From Chondrus crispus (Eukaryota; Rhodophyta; Florideophyceae; Gigartinales; Gigartinaceae): a DNA stretch of 64,000 nt. Below the pieces are notes generated by a model. It made no database searches, was not told where the DNA came from, and was given only the letters and a program-made list of their open reading frames with translations. The stretch spans positions 67,987-131,986 of the forward strand of contig NW_005178559.1 in NCBI RefSeq assembly GCF_000350225.1, in the 5' to 3' direction. The first letter of the stretch is position 1, and the number at the start of each line of letters is the position of its first letter. The position numbers and the translations under genes are program-made. Shown here piece after piece: positions 10,095-20,567 of the stretch.

Positions 10095-12042
10095 CTAAGT
10101 GAGTCGATCAAAGACTGCTTAGAAGGTCTGTGAGGCATTATTATTTTTAAATGGCTTGATTCTCCACCAAAAGCATCACTACTGTCTCAGCTGTTTCTGC
10201 TTTTAGCCGTATTATACGTGAGTTCTATTGATGACATGTGTTGTGTCCGTTCCCGTAATTATAAAAGAAGTTTTGTACAGTGCGTTACAGCAGTGATCGT
10301 CAAAACGTACTTTCTGAGGAAAGCTCTGCTGCTCGGACAAAACATATTAGTGTTCTATACAAAACGTGTAGCGCGGTGCCAGGACAAGTGCCTTTTTGGT
10401 GTTTGACAGGGCTGCCGCTAATAATATTCTAACAGGTGTGTTCGTGTCAACAGGCAGAATTGAAATATCTTGTGATCAAGAAGCTTACAAGAAGTGAGGC
10501 ACAGAAACGTGCCTTCGCCAGAAGCCTTTCGTCACATTTAATGAATCGAACGTAGTTGTCTACAAACTGAGGCAACGTGCGGGCTCCCGCATCACAACGA
10601 TGTTGAAACCCGATACAAAATATGAGCTACGTTTTAGACTAAAACTTCACGTAGAAATTATGGAGGCCCGCGATTGATGCGGACGACACGTAAATTGAGA
10701 GTAATGCTGCTAGAGACCGACATGTGTTTTACAGGAGGCCGTATGAGACTGGACCAGTTCAAAGATTTGCAGGAATGGTAAACCACTCCATCTGATTGAA
10801 AGATATATACATCGGTGAATACTTGTTGTGACACTGCGCTTGAGTCAGTTCTAGTAAAGAGTAGTGTCAGTGGACACTCACATATTTAAAAGTAGCTCAA
10901 TTCGAGTTGTGTACTGTTGGATCTTTCTGTACAAATGAATTGCAGCGCCGTTTGCCCCTTTCACCAAAACTTTCGCTTTCTTCTTCACCCGTAATGAAGA
11001 GACATGACAATCACAGGCAAATGTTCGCGAGCGTTCGAGGATGGACAAAGTTTCACATTGACCTGCCGTCGCTTTTTTTATTGCCATCCTCTCTAGCCAG
11101 CCATAATCGGGGTATGTCTTTCGAGTGCTTCACAAAAATGCCGAAAAAGTTTAAATAAAAGGACATGTATGTAGACGATTCGCTTTGTAAAGTACTCGAA
11201 CATTTGGCAGGCGGCGAAAGTTTGCAAAGTTGACAGAGCCATTGATTCGCAATTCGAGCCTATATGTTACCGATGTTTTAAGGACTTATAATTATTTCAG
11301 TATCTCACCATGATTTGCCCTTGATATACTGAGATCATGGCTTTTCGAAGAAGCTTTGCTTCAAAAAGACCTTGCTACAAACGAACATTTGCGTATGTCT
11401 TGAATAGCGAACATTTGCAAATGTTCGCGAACGTTTTGCGGCCTCAACATTGTCAGAGCAGCAGGTCACTGACCACATCAGACCGTGTGGTGCAAATTGT
11501 AAGCGCGAGTACGAGTTGCGGCATAAAATGTAAATTATGCGTCACCGGATTTTTATTATCAAGTGAGAGAAAATACACCTATGTGCTTGCGGAAACTTAG
11601 TAATTATAGCTACAAGTAAGAGCTAAAAATATCCATTTCGGTAGTGCCACGTTATTGTGGAGACACGCAGTTGGCCACGGTTTAACTTTGTCAATGCCTC
11701 CCATCTTTTCGTGACTTTGAGGCAAATTATAAATATGTTTTTGCTTTGAACTGCTCGGCAAAAGTTGCTCGTCATTTTTTGTATCTCTGAGGGCGAACTA
11801 GAGGTACCATGGATTCAATTCAACATAGAGTACCACGTCAAGTACATGGTAATTCAATGTAAATTTTATGAAAGAATTTCGGAATAATAATAATAAAGAA
11901 CTTTCCTCTCAGCAATGTTTCAGAGCACAAATTCATTCTATAAACCTCATCTGGAATGATGTAAGTGACGATCTTCCATATATAAAAGAAGACTATCTTA
12001 ACTTATCGTGATGTACACAATAGTTCAGAACCTCAAACAGGC
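10095..12042. other. Long spacer between two divergent intact genes, with a repeated GAACATTTGC motif
   Basis: No coding feature is recognised. The motif GAACATTTG(C), on either strand, occurs near 11017, 11198, 11384, 11407 and 11417. The 11407-11428 copy pair forms a perfect 22-bp palindrome. Two longer versions share GCAAATGTTCGCGA followed by CGTT (near 11020 and 11417). The cluster could be a protein-binding array controlling the flanking divergent genes or subterminal transposase sites; this is inference. Confidence 0.4.
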
Positions 12043-12941
12043 ATGAGGGCGTCACCGGCGCTACTTTACTTTTGTGCGAAACCACTATTGCCGATAACTC
12101 CTGGTCTGAGCAGCGCTGGCGATCTTCGAAAATTTCGCTCTCTTTTTGGGGTGACGCCAACCGTCTGTGCTGTAGCATGGAATGATATTCGCTCCAGTTT
12201 GTCGCGGGGCGCTCAGCCTTTACATCTCCTGTGGGCGTTGCTATTTTTGAAGACCTATGCAACCGAGCACGTGAACAGTATCCTGTCTGGTGCTAGTGAA
12301 ATGACGTTTCGAAAGTGGTCTTGGCAACTTATAAAATGTCTTTCCAATCTAAGATGTGTACGTAAAATGTTTGACAAGCCTTGACTCCAGTGTCTCTGAC
12401 AGTTTGCTGACTATGAATTTTTACTGTGTAGATTAAGTGGGACAAGCGTTTAAGAGGCCATTCGTTCGATAACTGCAATATATCTGTTGATGGCACAGAC
12501 TTTCGAATATACGAGTCGATGAAATTTAGCCCTAGATGGTATTCGCACAAATTTCATGGACCAGGGTTGAGGTACGAGGTGGGTGTCTGTATTTCCACTG
12601 GTCATATCGTGTGGACTCATGGGCCATTCCCATGCGGACAATTTCCTGATATACGTATCTTTAGGAGTCGTCTGAAGCAGCTACTACTGCCAGATGAGTA
12701 TGTCGTGGCTGATGGCGGTTATTCGGATAACCGACGCAAAAGACCAACAGACGTAGAAGATGTGCATTTCCACTCTGTAGTCCGGGCAAGGCACGAAACA
12801 GTCAACCGACGAATTAAGCAGTTCTACTGTTTAGGAAACCGCTTTCGGCACAATATTGCTCTGCACTCCTTCTGCTTTCATGCAGTAGCAAATCTGACAG
12901 AACTCATGATCGATAACGGCGAGCCTCTCTTCGCTTTGTAA
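12043..12941 (+). CDS. Intact two-exon DDE transposase, PIF/Harbinger-like, 274 aa
   Basis: Exon 1 is 12043-12357 and exon 2 is 12432-12941. The 74-bp intron begins GTACGT, has a TGCTGAC branch-like site and ends GTGTAG; splicing restores the frame as ...LRC|IKWDKR. The product carries a full DDE core: first D in NISVDGTDFRIYE, second D in DEYVVADGGYSD, and E in ARHETVNRRIKQF. The conserved HKFHGPGLRYEVG and the C-terminal FRH...FHAVANLTELMIDNGEPLF motifs also fit. The N-terminal part (FRSLFGVTPTVCAVAW, then TFRKWSWQLIKCLSNL) matches the usual helical region before the catalytic core. No stop or frameshift is seen, so this is the best candidate for an active transposase in the window. Its ends and target duplication were not found. 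Confidence 0.8.
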
Positions 12942-13818
12942 AGTGCACTGATTCTATGGGTGACTTTATCGTTTTATTTTATGTAGCATCGAAGTGTTGA
13001 GAGCGAAGATCTCTCCTTGGGGCGTGTATTACAATGCCTGCCTTTTGAAACCCTGCACAATGTTTACACATACACTCTTTATTTTGAGAGTCGACTACCT
13101 CTCTGGATGCAAAAAGATCAAATTGCGCAGAAGGAAAGGTTGGTGAGTTTGGATGGCAACTTGTGCGGCAAGTGTAGCACGGATTCAATCTTTCTGTCAG
13201 CAATGCTTGGTTTAAAGAAACAGTTTGAGGTCACATTTACCCTTCATGCCAGAAAAATTAATATTGCTTCACAAACTAGCTAACAGGGAGCAACGCGCAA
13301 AGTATAACATCCACATATGCAATCTTCGACCCAGCAGTAATTCAGTATAGTACAGTGAAATGTTGCACAAGTCTACCTCCGATACCATTTCCTTATCCAT
13401 GTGACGCAGTACAGTACCATTGCCCGTCAAAAATGCCCTAAATCGCGTATTTACCGCAGCCCCCTGCAGTCCGAGATTTTATTTGAATTTTAGAGAAGCG
13501 CACGCGGACGGTCTGGCGGAATCCGGGCCGGACGCGTGGACGCTTCTGGAAGGAATTACGTAGAAATAAAAGAGAGGGGGTGACGGGCGCTGCGGGGAAA
13601 AAGGGGGGAAACCTCTAGATATGTGGATCAGATACAATGTTTGTGGTAGACTCTCAATCTTTCAGTATGTTTAGAAGTATGTACGTCAGAGACTCAGTCT
13701 TTTGGTTGGAAAACCGGCAACTGAGCAAAAAGTGTACCAATGCGGGATATGCAAGCAATCAACAATTGTATGAGTTTACTGGCAGCAGTACGAATCTAAA
13801 AACGAGCCCATCAAGCGC
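12942..13818. other. Spacer, no gene seen
   Basis: Only short open frames without motifs. A G/A-rich patch lies near 13575-13615. Confidence 0.45.
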
Positions 13819-15104
13819 TCAAAAACCGTCCGCTGAATCAGCACCAAAAAGCTCTCCAGAGTCCACTGCCTCCCCACCGCCTACGTTTCGTTCCACAGCC
13901 CGCTTCTGGCGCTTTCTGTATGCCACCTGTGCACGTTCTCGCTTCGATATGTAAACATCCGCTATGTCATGCAGGCGTTTCAAGTAGCGCTCGTGCGTCT
14001 TACCATCAGCGTCTCTGAGGGGATTCCATTTGACATGAATGTTAGTTACAGCAACGGTCATTCTAAAGATACTCTCAGATCCCCCTTCTGCCCGCCTATA
14101 CTTGTTGGCAACGACAGCCCAAAGGGTACCCTGCCGACCGAAAAATTCTCAACGATTATTCTGTCTGCTGCCACTGCTGCATTTTCCCGTTTTCAGACCC
14201 GGAGAGACCCCACGAGGTTTCTTCTTAGGGATAATTGCACGTACCTCTGATTCCATGCCTACATATCTCTTGTCCAAAAGGACTCCCGATCGATTAGGAT
14301 ACCATTCAGATCCGCGCCCAATGTCCGTAATTTCCAACTCCTCTCCCGACTTCTCTAAAGCATCGTCATGAAAATGAAGCATTTCCCTCATAATTTCGAT
14401 ATCGGAGACCGATCCGGGATACTCGTTGCTTACTGAGATTTCCAGGCCGCTGGGGAGCACAGAGGCTTCTACTTTAAATCCGTAGAGCTTGTGCTTCCGT
14501 GAAAAAATTTCTTCACTTCCTCGAGGGAACCTCCTGGCTTGTAACTTTGCTGCAAAGTTACCTTAGTGGCATATCGACACATTTTAAAAGTTTTAAATGT
14601 AGTTTAGTCCGCCAGAAGTCGTTGCATATAAAACTTTCCTACGTACGATTCCACAAAGCGTGTATACACAAAATCGGAGGTAATCGCTATCATACTCGTC
14701 ACCCTTTTTTCAAATGTTGCGGGTTTCATCTCGAAGAGATATGCCATGAGATCCCATTTTGAGCCATGTTTAAGTACACATACCGACATAAAAAATAAAT
14801 CCTTCGCCTTGATGGGGCTCTTGCTGCCCCTTCCCGTATTGTAGCGTTACGAGACGTGTTCTTGCACTTGATTTCATACCCCGTTAAATTCACTCACTGT
14901 AAAGTTTGTCATACTCATCAATGCCCGATCTCCATCTTCCTTGATAAACTCATCCATTTTCGGGGACTCACTTTCATCAGTTTGATCGTCATCAGACAGT
15001 TGAGGTGCGTCGTCGTAGCGCTCAAGCTCATCCTGACGCAAGGCAGCTTGCTCCTCCAACAATTGGAGCGCTGCGGCGGGTGTGGGGGCAGAGCGTGAGG
15101 GCAT
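13819..15104 (-). pseudogene. DDE-superfamily transposase relic, about 425 codons, several breaks
   Basis: Start taken as the ATG at 15102-15104 (MPSRSAPTPAAALQ). An acidic N-terminal part (QLSDDDQTDESESPKMDEF) is followed by a helical region, a conserved KPGGSLEEVKKFF block, GFKVEASVLPSGLEI, a PGSVSDIEIM block and LLDKRYVGM...RAIIPKKKPRG. The EFFGRQGTLWAVVANKY block, carrying the catalytic Glu, and a long basic C-terminus follow. Breaks, all in one otherwise continuous frame: TGA 14874-14876, TAA 14847-14849, TAA 14604-14606, a one-base loss near 14499, and TGA 14149-14151. The family is the DDE type widespread in oomycete and algal genomes. It is clearly dead. Confidence 0.75.
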
Positions 15105-15169
15105 GGTGACTGAGCTTTTGTTGAGCGCGACGTCTAGCTCAATGGACAAGTGTGGTGTCGGGTAATAAC

Positions 15170-15500
15170 AGGGGTTTAGCGGGCGTTGGGGAGTGTGGAC
15201 GAGGCGCGGTGGGGAAATGTGGAGGAGAGACAGAGGGTGATGTATGGACGGGTGTCGGTGGGGAGATGTGTAAGAGAAGCAGAGGGTGAGATGTGGAGGA
15301 GGGGCGTTGGGCAGACGTGGAAGTGAGACAGCGGGTGAAGTGTGGAACGGCGAGGTGTAGAAGGGTGTCAATGGGGAGATGTGGAAGAGAGGCAGAGGGT
15401 GAGGTGTAGAGGAGGGGCGTTGGGGAGACGTAGAAGAGAGAGAGGGTAAAGTGGTGAGGAGGGGTGCGGGGGAATGCGGGATAGGATGGCGGGGAAGTGC
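15170..15500. repeat. G-rich minisatellite ahead of the dead transposase
   Basis: Degenerate repeats of about 37 bp (core GGGGAGATGTGGAAGAGA) form a higher-order unit of roughly 114 bp; for example GAGGAGGGGCGTTGGG recurs near 15296 and 15410. The plus strand is G-rich. On the minus strand this is the CT-rich leader of the transposase at 15104. Confidence 0.7.
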
Positions 15501-16506
15501 TGAGGAGGGACGTAGGATTGGGAAGGAGCAGCTTTTTATGCCCGATGATCGATATCAGCGCAGAATAGTGTGGTGGGAGTTGGGTTCTTTCCGAAGAGGA
15601 GAGCCGTTTGACTGGAAATGTGGTTGTCTGGTGGGCAGTGGGGCTTCAGGCAGATTTATATTTTATTATCTTTCGTGGGTCGGAGGGAGTTTGATGGGCG
15701 AGAGGGAGTTTTTTCGGAGAAGATTTGATCGTCTTCGATCACGAACGGTCTTCTCAGAATTGCGCATCCAACACACAGTTAGGATGGTGGTTTCAAAAGA
15801 GCTTTTTAGCTTGCAAAATTTTAAATCTAATACTTGTTACTCATACAATACAGTTCTATTGAAGAAACACACAGTTTATTGTGTCGTTTCGGAATGCGTC
15901 AATGTTCTCCGGAGAGAACAAGGAATTCAACGTATTGCCGTCTAACTGCCCCCTCTGCCTACTGGACGTGACCACGGAACACCACGCTCCCCCTCATAAC
16001 ACATAAAACAAACCGCCTCCCCCATTTCCCCAACCACACCAGTTGTGACACCCCGAGCCACTGTCTTACGCGCGCGTGAGACAGATGACACAGATAGCTG
16101 CCATACGCACGGATAGCCGCAACAACTGACTCTGCAGGAGAGCCCAGCTTTCAATTGGGCTCCAGACAGAGGAGTCAAAGGAACGGCAAAAATTATCCGG
16201 ATAGGATATATGCAGATAATCCAGGGGGAAAAAATCTATTTTTGTTCCTCAGGATTGAGGATGATTTATCTGTTGAGCACAGATAATCTTCCTGCAGTAT
16301 AAAGGTTCCGTGGACAGGTGTCCACAGAGCTCGCCACTTTTTTGCTGATACTGTACTGAGCGGGGGTTTTGATCCTTTTCGCCGTCGTCGAGTTGATTCA
16401 CAGCACGAAATGACCGCAAGTTCCTGCGGCGCCCCTCACACCAATCTGAAGCAACACTCCACCTCTGAGTCAATCCAAATCTGAATCCATTCCTTCACCA
16501 TCGAGG
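15501..16506. other. Spacer and hAT 5' region, no gene seen
   Basis: 15501-15945 holds an open frame with no recognisable feature. From about 16190 the motif GATAATC and relatives recur, which may be the subterminal region of the hAT element. The last 40 bases before 16507 are CT-rich. Confidence 0.4.
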
Positions 16507-18774
16507 ATGCCGAAATCAACCATTAAAGGCCATCTTCTTGCTGAGCTTTTTCTCACTCACAACGGAGGGGAAAGTCCGTATTGGGTATGCAAATGTGGCA
16601 CAAAACGCAAAAAGCAGTCAACCAGCTCCGAGAACCTTTTGTCGCACATCCGCAGTGCACATCCAGACTATTCTACACTGGTGGAACCTGACCAGGCTTC
16701 CGAAAGATCTACTATTTATCATTACTTCTCATCGTCAAAGGCACAAAGGTTTATGGGTTGGTTCGACTTTATCATCAACAACTTGCTTCCGTTCTCATTT
16801 CTGGAGAAGGAAACAATCCGAACTCATATCAAGCATGACCCAATCTGTCTCGCTACTTTTATGAGATACCTTCCCCGACTGGTAGAGTGCGTAGAAGAGA
16901 AGGTGTCTCCGCTGTTGCCAACATAATTTGCTCTTGTATTTGATGGATAGTCAGTTGGCTGTACGCATTACTTGGCTATATTCGCATCTTATTCAATGTC
17001 TAATGCAGCTGGGTACAGTGTCCGGTTGCTCGCCTTTTCGCCTTTGGGCGACGAATGCTCTCTGAATACGGACGAACACGTTTCTTTCATGACCTGTGTT
17101 TTGGGCGTATTCAAGTGCTCTTGGGATGATATCACTGCTCTTATAGGTGACAACTGTGCGACGAACAAGTCTATCGCCAATAAGTCATGTAAGGCATTGA
17201 TCGGGTGCGCAAGCCATCGATTTAATTTAGCGGTTCAACGGATAATGGGGAAGGAGGAAGAACTGCTAGAGTAAATCAACAGGTTGATGTCGAAGCTCAA
17301 GACGCTGCTCTTGGGAGCTAGGTTGTTTCAATTAACTCCCTTACGTCCTATCACACGCAACACCACAAGATGGAGCTCGACGTTTGATATGATTTCTAGG
17401 TACGTGAGGCTGAGAGAGTTTCTTGTACATCTAGCCTGCTCTGATATTGATGATTCATGCTTGAAATCACCACAAAATAGGAGATTAGATGCTCTCCTAG
17501 TTCGTTTGAAGGATCTTGAGTCAGTGTCTAAGTCGTTGAAGAAGGAATCGGCTAAAATTGCGGAAGTTTGAGTTCTCCTCGATGCTGTAATGGATCAATA
17601 TCCCGAGACAGCTCCAAGCTCTCACCGTCAACTGATATATTGCACAGTCCTTACTTGGAGAGTTCTATAGTAAAGTTACAGCTTGGGAATCCGAATAATT
17701 TATCGGAAGAGGAGAAGGCATGTTTAAAAGCGTTTTGTGTGGAAGAAGGCGCGGATCAAGACAGTGCCCCCGAGGCGCTCTCTTTTGCCGAGCGTGCTTT
17801 AAAAAGCAGAAGAAAATATGTGGAACGTCATCTCAGAGGTGTAGCATAAACACCACCAGCGATAGGGGTGTATGCGCAGTTCGACCGAGACCCTTGTCGA
17901 TCGGGAAGACGGGGGTGAAGCGGGACACCAGCTAACGGCACCGGGCAGCGAGCCCGGGTAGCGTGGTAGAGCGAGAACGGGGAGGACGCCGGTACGCGCG
18001 AGCGGTTCGACGCCTCGACGCCCCGGCGCGGTACTGGGTGACGATCCAGTGCCGACGGGCGAGGGCGGAGCCTCCGCCCGTCGGTACTCGTGGGCGTACC
18101 GCGCGCGTCCTCAACCCGCGCTCCGTGCCGCTCTAAGGTAGTTAGCGAGCGCTACCTTAGAATAAGCGGGAAGTCGGCCCTTGCCGGTCGGTGGGTGACA
18201 AGTCCGTGCTTTCCCTCCTCCACCGCCGCCGGTCCGCTCCATATTTAATATACAAAACAATCTATAACACTACAGTACCGAAGTACTGTAGTGAACTACT
18301 GTAGTACAGATCGGACCGTACTGTAACACTGTCAGCCATGGTGACTGTCAGCCATCGTGGCTGACAGTACACGTGTGTGTGCGCGCTTCCGTCTCGCGCG
18401 GTACTCTTGTACATGTGTGCACGCGTGCGCCCTGTACCCCAGGGGTACACGTGGCCACGCGCAGTAGTACTGTAGAGCATCGGGCTGTACAGCACTAGAT
18501 CCCGTTATTGATCTAATCTACCTAAAAAGCCCCAGGGGGGGTATACTACAAGAGGTACAAGGACCTCATATTCCTTTTTCCAACTTCAAATTTATGTGAG
18601 AGGCTTTTCTCAAAGGCCGTATACGTTCTTAACAACAGAAGACGGAGTCTTCTGCAGGCCAATTTAGAGTCGCAACTATTTTGGCATCCCAACAGTGATC
18701 TGTGGGATGAAGGTGACATCAATAAACTGATACAGTCTCAAGTTGAGACTTTGAACAGGCCCTGTATGTTTTGA
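16507..18774 (+). pseudogene. hAT-family transposase relic with BED finger, split by a solo LTR
   Basis: From the ATG at 16507 the product has an N-terminal BED-type zinc finger (WVCKCGTKRKK...LLSHIRSAH, pattern CxC...HxxxxH). The hAT catalytic region follows (FALVFDG at 16930-16947, then LIGDNCATNKSIA), then the middle helical region (TRNTTRWSSTFDMISRY), and after the LTR the C-terminal dimerisation domain (LFPTSNLCERLFSKAVYV, LFWHPNSDLWDEGD) ending with TGA at 18772-18774. In-frame stops are at 16924-16926, 16948-16950 (a Trp position), 17272-17274 and 17569-17571. At least one frameshift lies near 17620. A 711-bp LTR with a 5-bp target duplication sits at 17840-18550, shortly before the dimerisation domain. 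The stops need not be older than the insertion. Confidence 0.85.
17840..18550 (-). mobile_element. Solo LTR, family A, with 5-bp target duplication AGAGG
   Basis: On the plus strand the unit reads TGTAGCATAAAC...GTATACTACA, with TG...CA ends, and is flanked by AGAGG at 17835-17839 and 18551-18555. It is collinear with the LTR of the gypsy element at 53271-53969: both share the ATATTTAATATACAAAAC segment, the CACTACAGTAC hairpin, the CTGTCAGCC hairpin and a CCCAGGGGGGGTA end. Orientation is minus, set by the polypurine tract next to the related LTR. No internal region is present, so it is a recombination product inside the hAT gene. Confidence 0.9.
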
Positions 18775-19346
18775 TTATACTAGATAATTCGGACTATTTA
18801 TCTTTCATGCTAGTGATTATCGGATAATCTATCTTGGAGACTGCTGGGTACAGGATATATTATAATAAGTTTTGACGATGCTTTGAGTGCAGTACTGCCA
18901 ATGGGTCGTGCCCGTTGGCATAACACAGCGCGAGCGCGGAATCGAACTCCCGTCAGAGCCGGTAGTTTTAAAGGCAGGACTAGAAAGACAGTGAAGGCAG
19001 TACTATCTGGTGGGAAGAGGGAGCCAGGGTGAATTGCTAGTTGTATGCCGACTTTTCCTCGAGGTCAAGCAAGTGAGTTCGGCGTGCACAGCCCCGCAAG
19101 TTGTTACTGTGGGAGAACGGGTCAATGATGTGGCACAGGGCGCACCTAACGTTTCAGGGCACCCGTCAAACTTCAAGTTCAGACATGTAGACGAAAGGTA
19201 GAGTAGCAAAAAGTACAGTAACCCACACAAAAGGCGCAGAGAAGGCAGGCAATGAACCTGCAGTTGTTTCTATATAGTTGGGTGTTTAGTACTGGGCTTG
19301 AAGTATAGAAAAACTGAATACCATAGCATTGTAATTACAAGGACAG
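18775..19346. other. hAT 3' flank and spacer, no gene seen
   Basis: The stretch after the hAT stop repeats TTATC/GATAAT motifs that may be its subterminal region. A TTCGATTCC-like box near 18938-18950 (minus strand) was examined as a tRNA and rejected. No coding feature recognised. Confidence 0.4.
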
Positions 19347-20464
19347 TGTGGTGCAATGCGCCTGGTAAGCAGTAGACAAGGTCGAAGACCCTCACGGCCC
19401 GAAAAAAACAAACAAACGAAACAACCAAAGTCGACGGCGGCGCAATGCCACGGAGTTTTCAGAGCTCCCTTTCCCTTTATGCGGGCTTGTGGCCCGCGGT
19501 AGCTCGAATCCCAAAAAAGAGGGAACAAAGGAGGAGAAGCCCGGCCCGGGATTATATGTGTGGTAGAGACTTGAAAAGGCAAATGCTCGGCGAGTGCGGG
19601 GTGTCTAGGCAGACCGAACCCGCTCAGTCGTAAATCCAATGCTCGTGGAGCGCCTTGATACCTTATACCCTTGATAAGGTCTTCGACGGGGACGTCGCAA
19701 CAAAGTCCGTCGGGAAACAAGAAAACGTAGCAGCGCTACACCGTCGTACTGCCCGATGGCAAAGTACCAACACCGGATCGGTCGCAACCACATTCCGATG
19801 GAACCAACGCTATCTTATATAGGAGATAAGATGTTCGTCGAAGGCGTCGTCGCAACAGCCTCCGACGGAACGGACAACAATAGCAGTGCTATACCTTCGT
19901 ACTGCCCGATGGCAAAATACCAACACCGGATCGGTCGCAACAATATTCCGATCGACCCAACTCTGAGAAAAGCAACACTGGTGTACGAACACAGAAGCCC
20001 GATGGCTAATGACGTCACGTTGCGGATCGCAATCCTACAAGGTGGGACCAACTCAAGATTAAGGGAAATTAGGATAGGGAAATAAAGTAAAAAGAAAGGG
20101 GACCCCCGAGCGCTGAAGGATGCCCTAGGCTTAGGTAAAAGGGAGCGTCTTGGTAGAGACGGACTTCAACCAAGGCGACATTCAACTCCGGCAACTCGGG
20201 TTACCTTTACTGACATGGTGGCCAGTGGGGTAAGGTATATATCGCCCCGCCGGAGCCACTACAGTAACTCGCGGCGCTAGATCCTAAATCTAATCGTGTG
20301 CCAGCCAAATTAATACTGACTAATTAACTAAATAAAATTAATAATTAAAGTAAAAACTGTGCAAATATTCACACGTGTGTCCCCCAATCCCGGACTACAG
20401 TATTCACATTCCAACTTAGTTTCTTTTCCCTTCACCCCCTTGTGCAACCCCTTATTGCACTACA
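19347..20464 (-). mobile_element. LTR of family B, 1118 bp
   Basis: The plus strand starts TGTGGTGCAATG and ends TATTGCACTACA, matching the fully flanked family-B copy at 29066-30128 along its length. A direct repeat lies inside: the segment beginning TACTGCCCGATGGCAAA occurs at 19747 and 19900 (153-bp period). There is no matching target duplication on the two sides (GACAG versus TATCC). Together with the purine tract on its right, read on the minus strand, this fits the 3' LTR of a minus-strand element whose internal part lies to the right. Confidence 0.8.
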
Positions 20465-20479
20465 TATCCCCCTCCTGAG
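20465..20479 (-). other. Polypurine tract next to LTR B
   Basis: Read on the minus strand, GCTCAGGAGGGGGATA directly precedes the LTR start TGTAGTGCAAT. This is the expected position of the plus-strand primer of an LTR retroelement and fixes its orientation as minus. Confidence 0.65.
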
Positions 20480-20567
20480 CGTCCTTGCACATTTGCTTCG
20501 CTCTTTGATCTCCAGCAGCATTTTCCATCTCGACTCTTTTTCAGCTTTCTCCTGACCGACGGTCACT

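Noticed and set aside
9000-13000. Terminal inverted repeats for the 9-13 kb gene pair
   Set aside because: By-eye comparison of 9000-9080 with 12942-13060 gave no convincing inverted match, so no element boundary is claimed.
18930-18965. tRNA-like TTCGATTCC box on the minus strand
   Set aside because: The bases on both sides do not form the 5-bp T stem, and no matching acceptor or anticodon stems were found.
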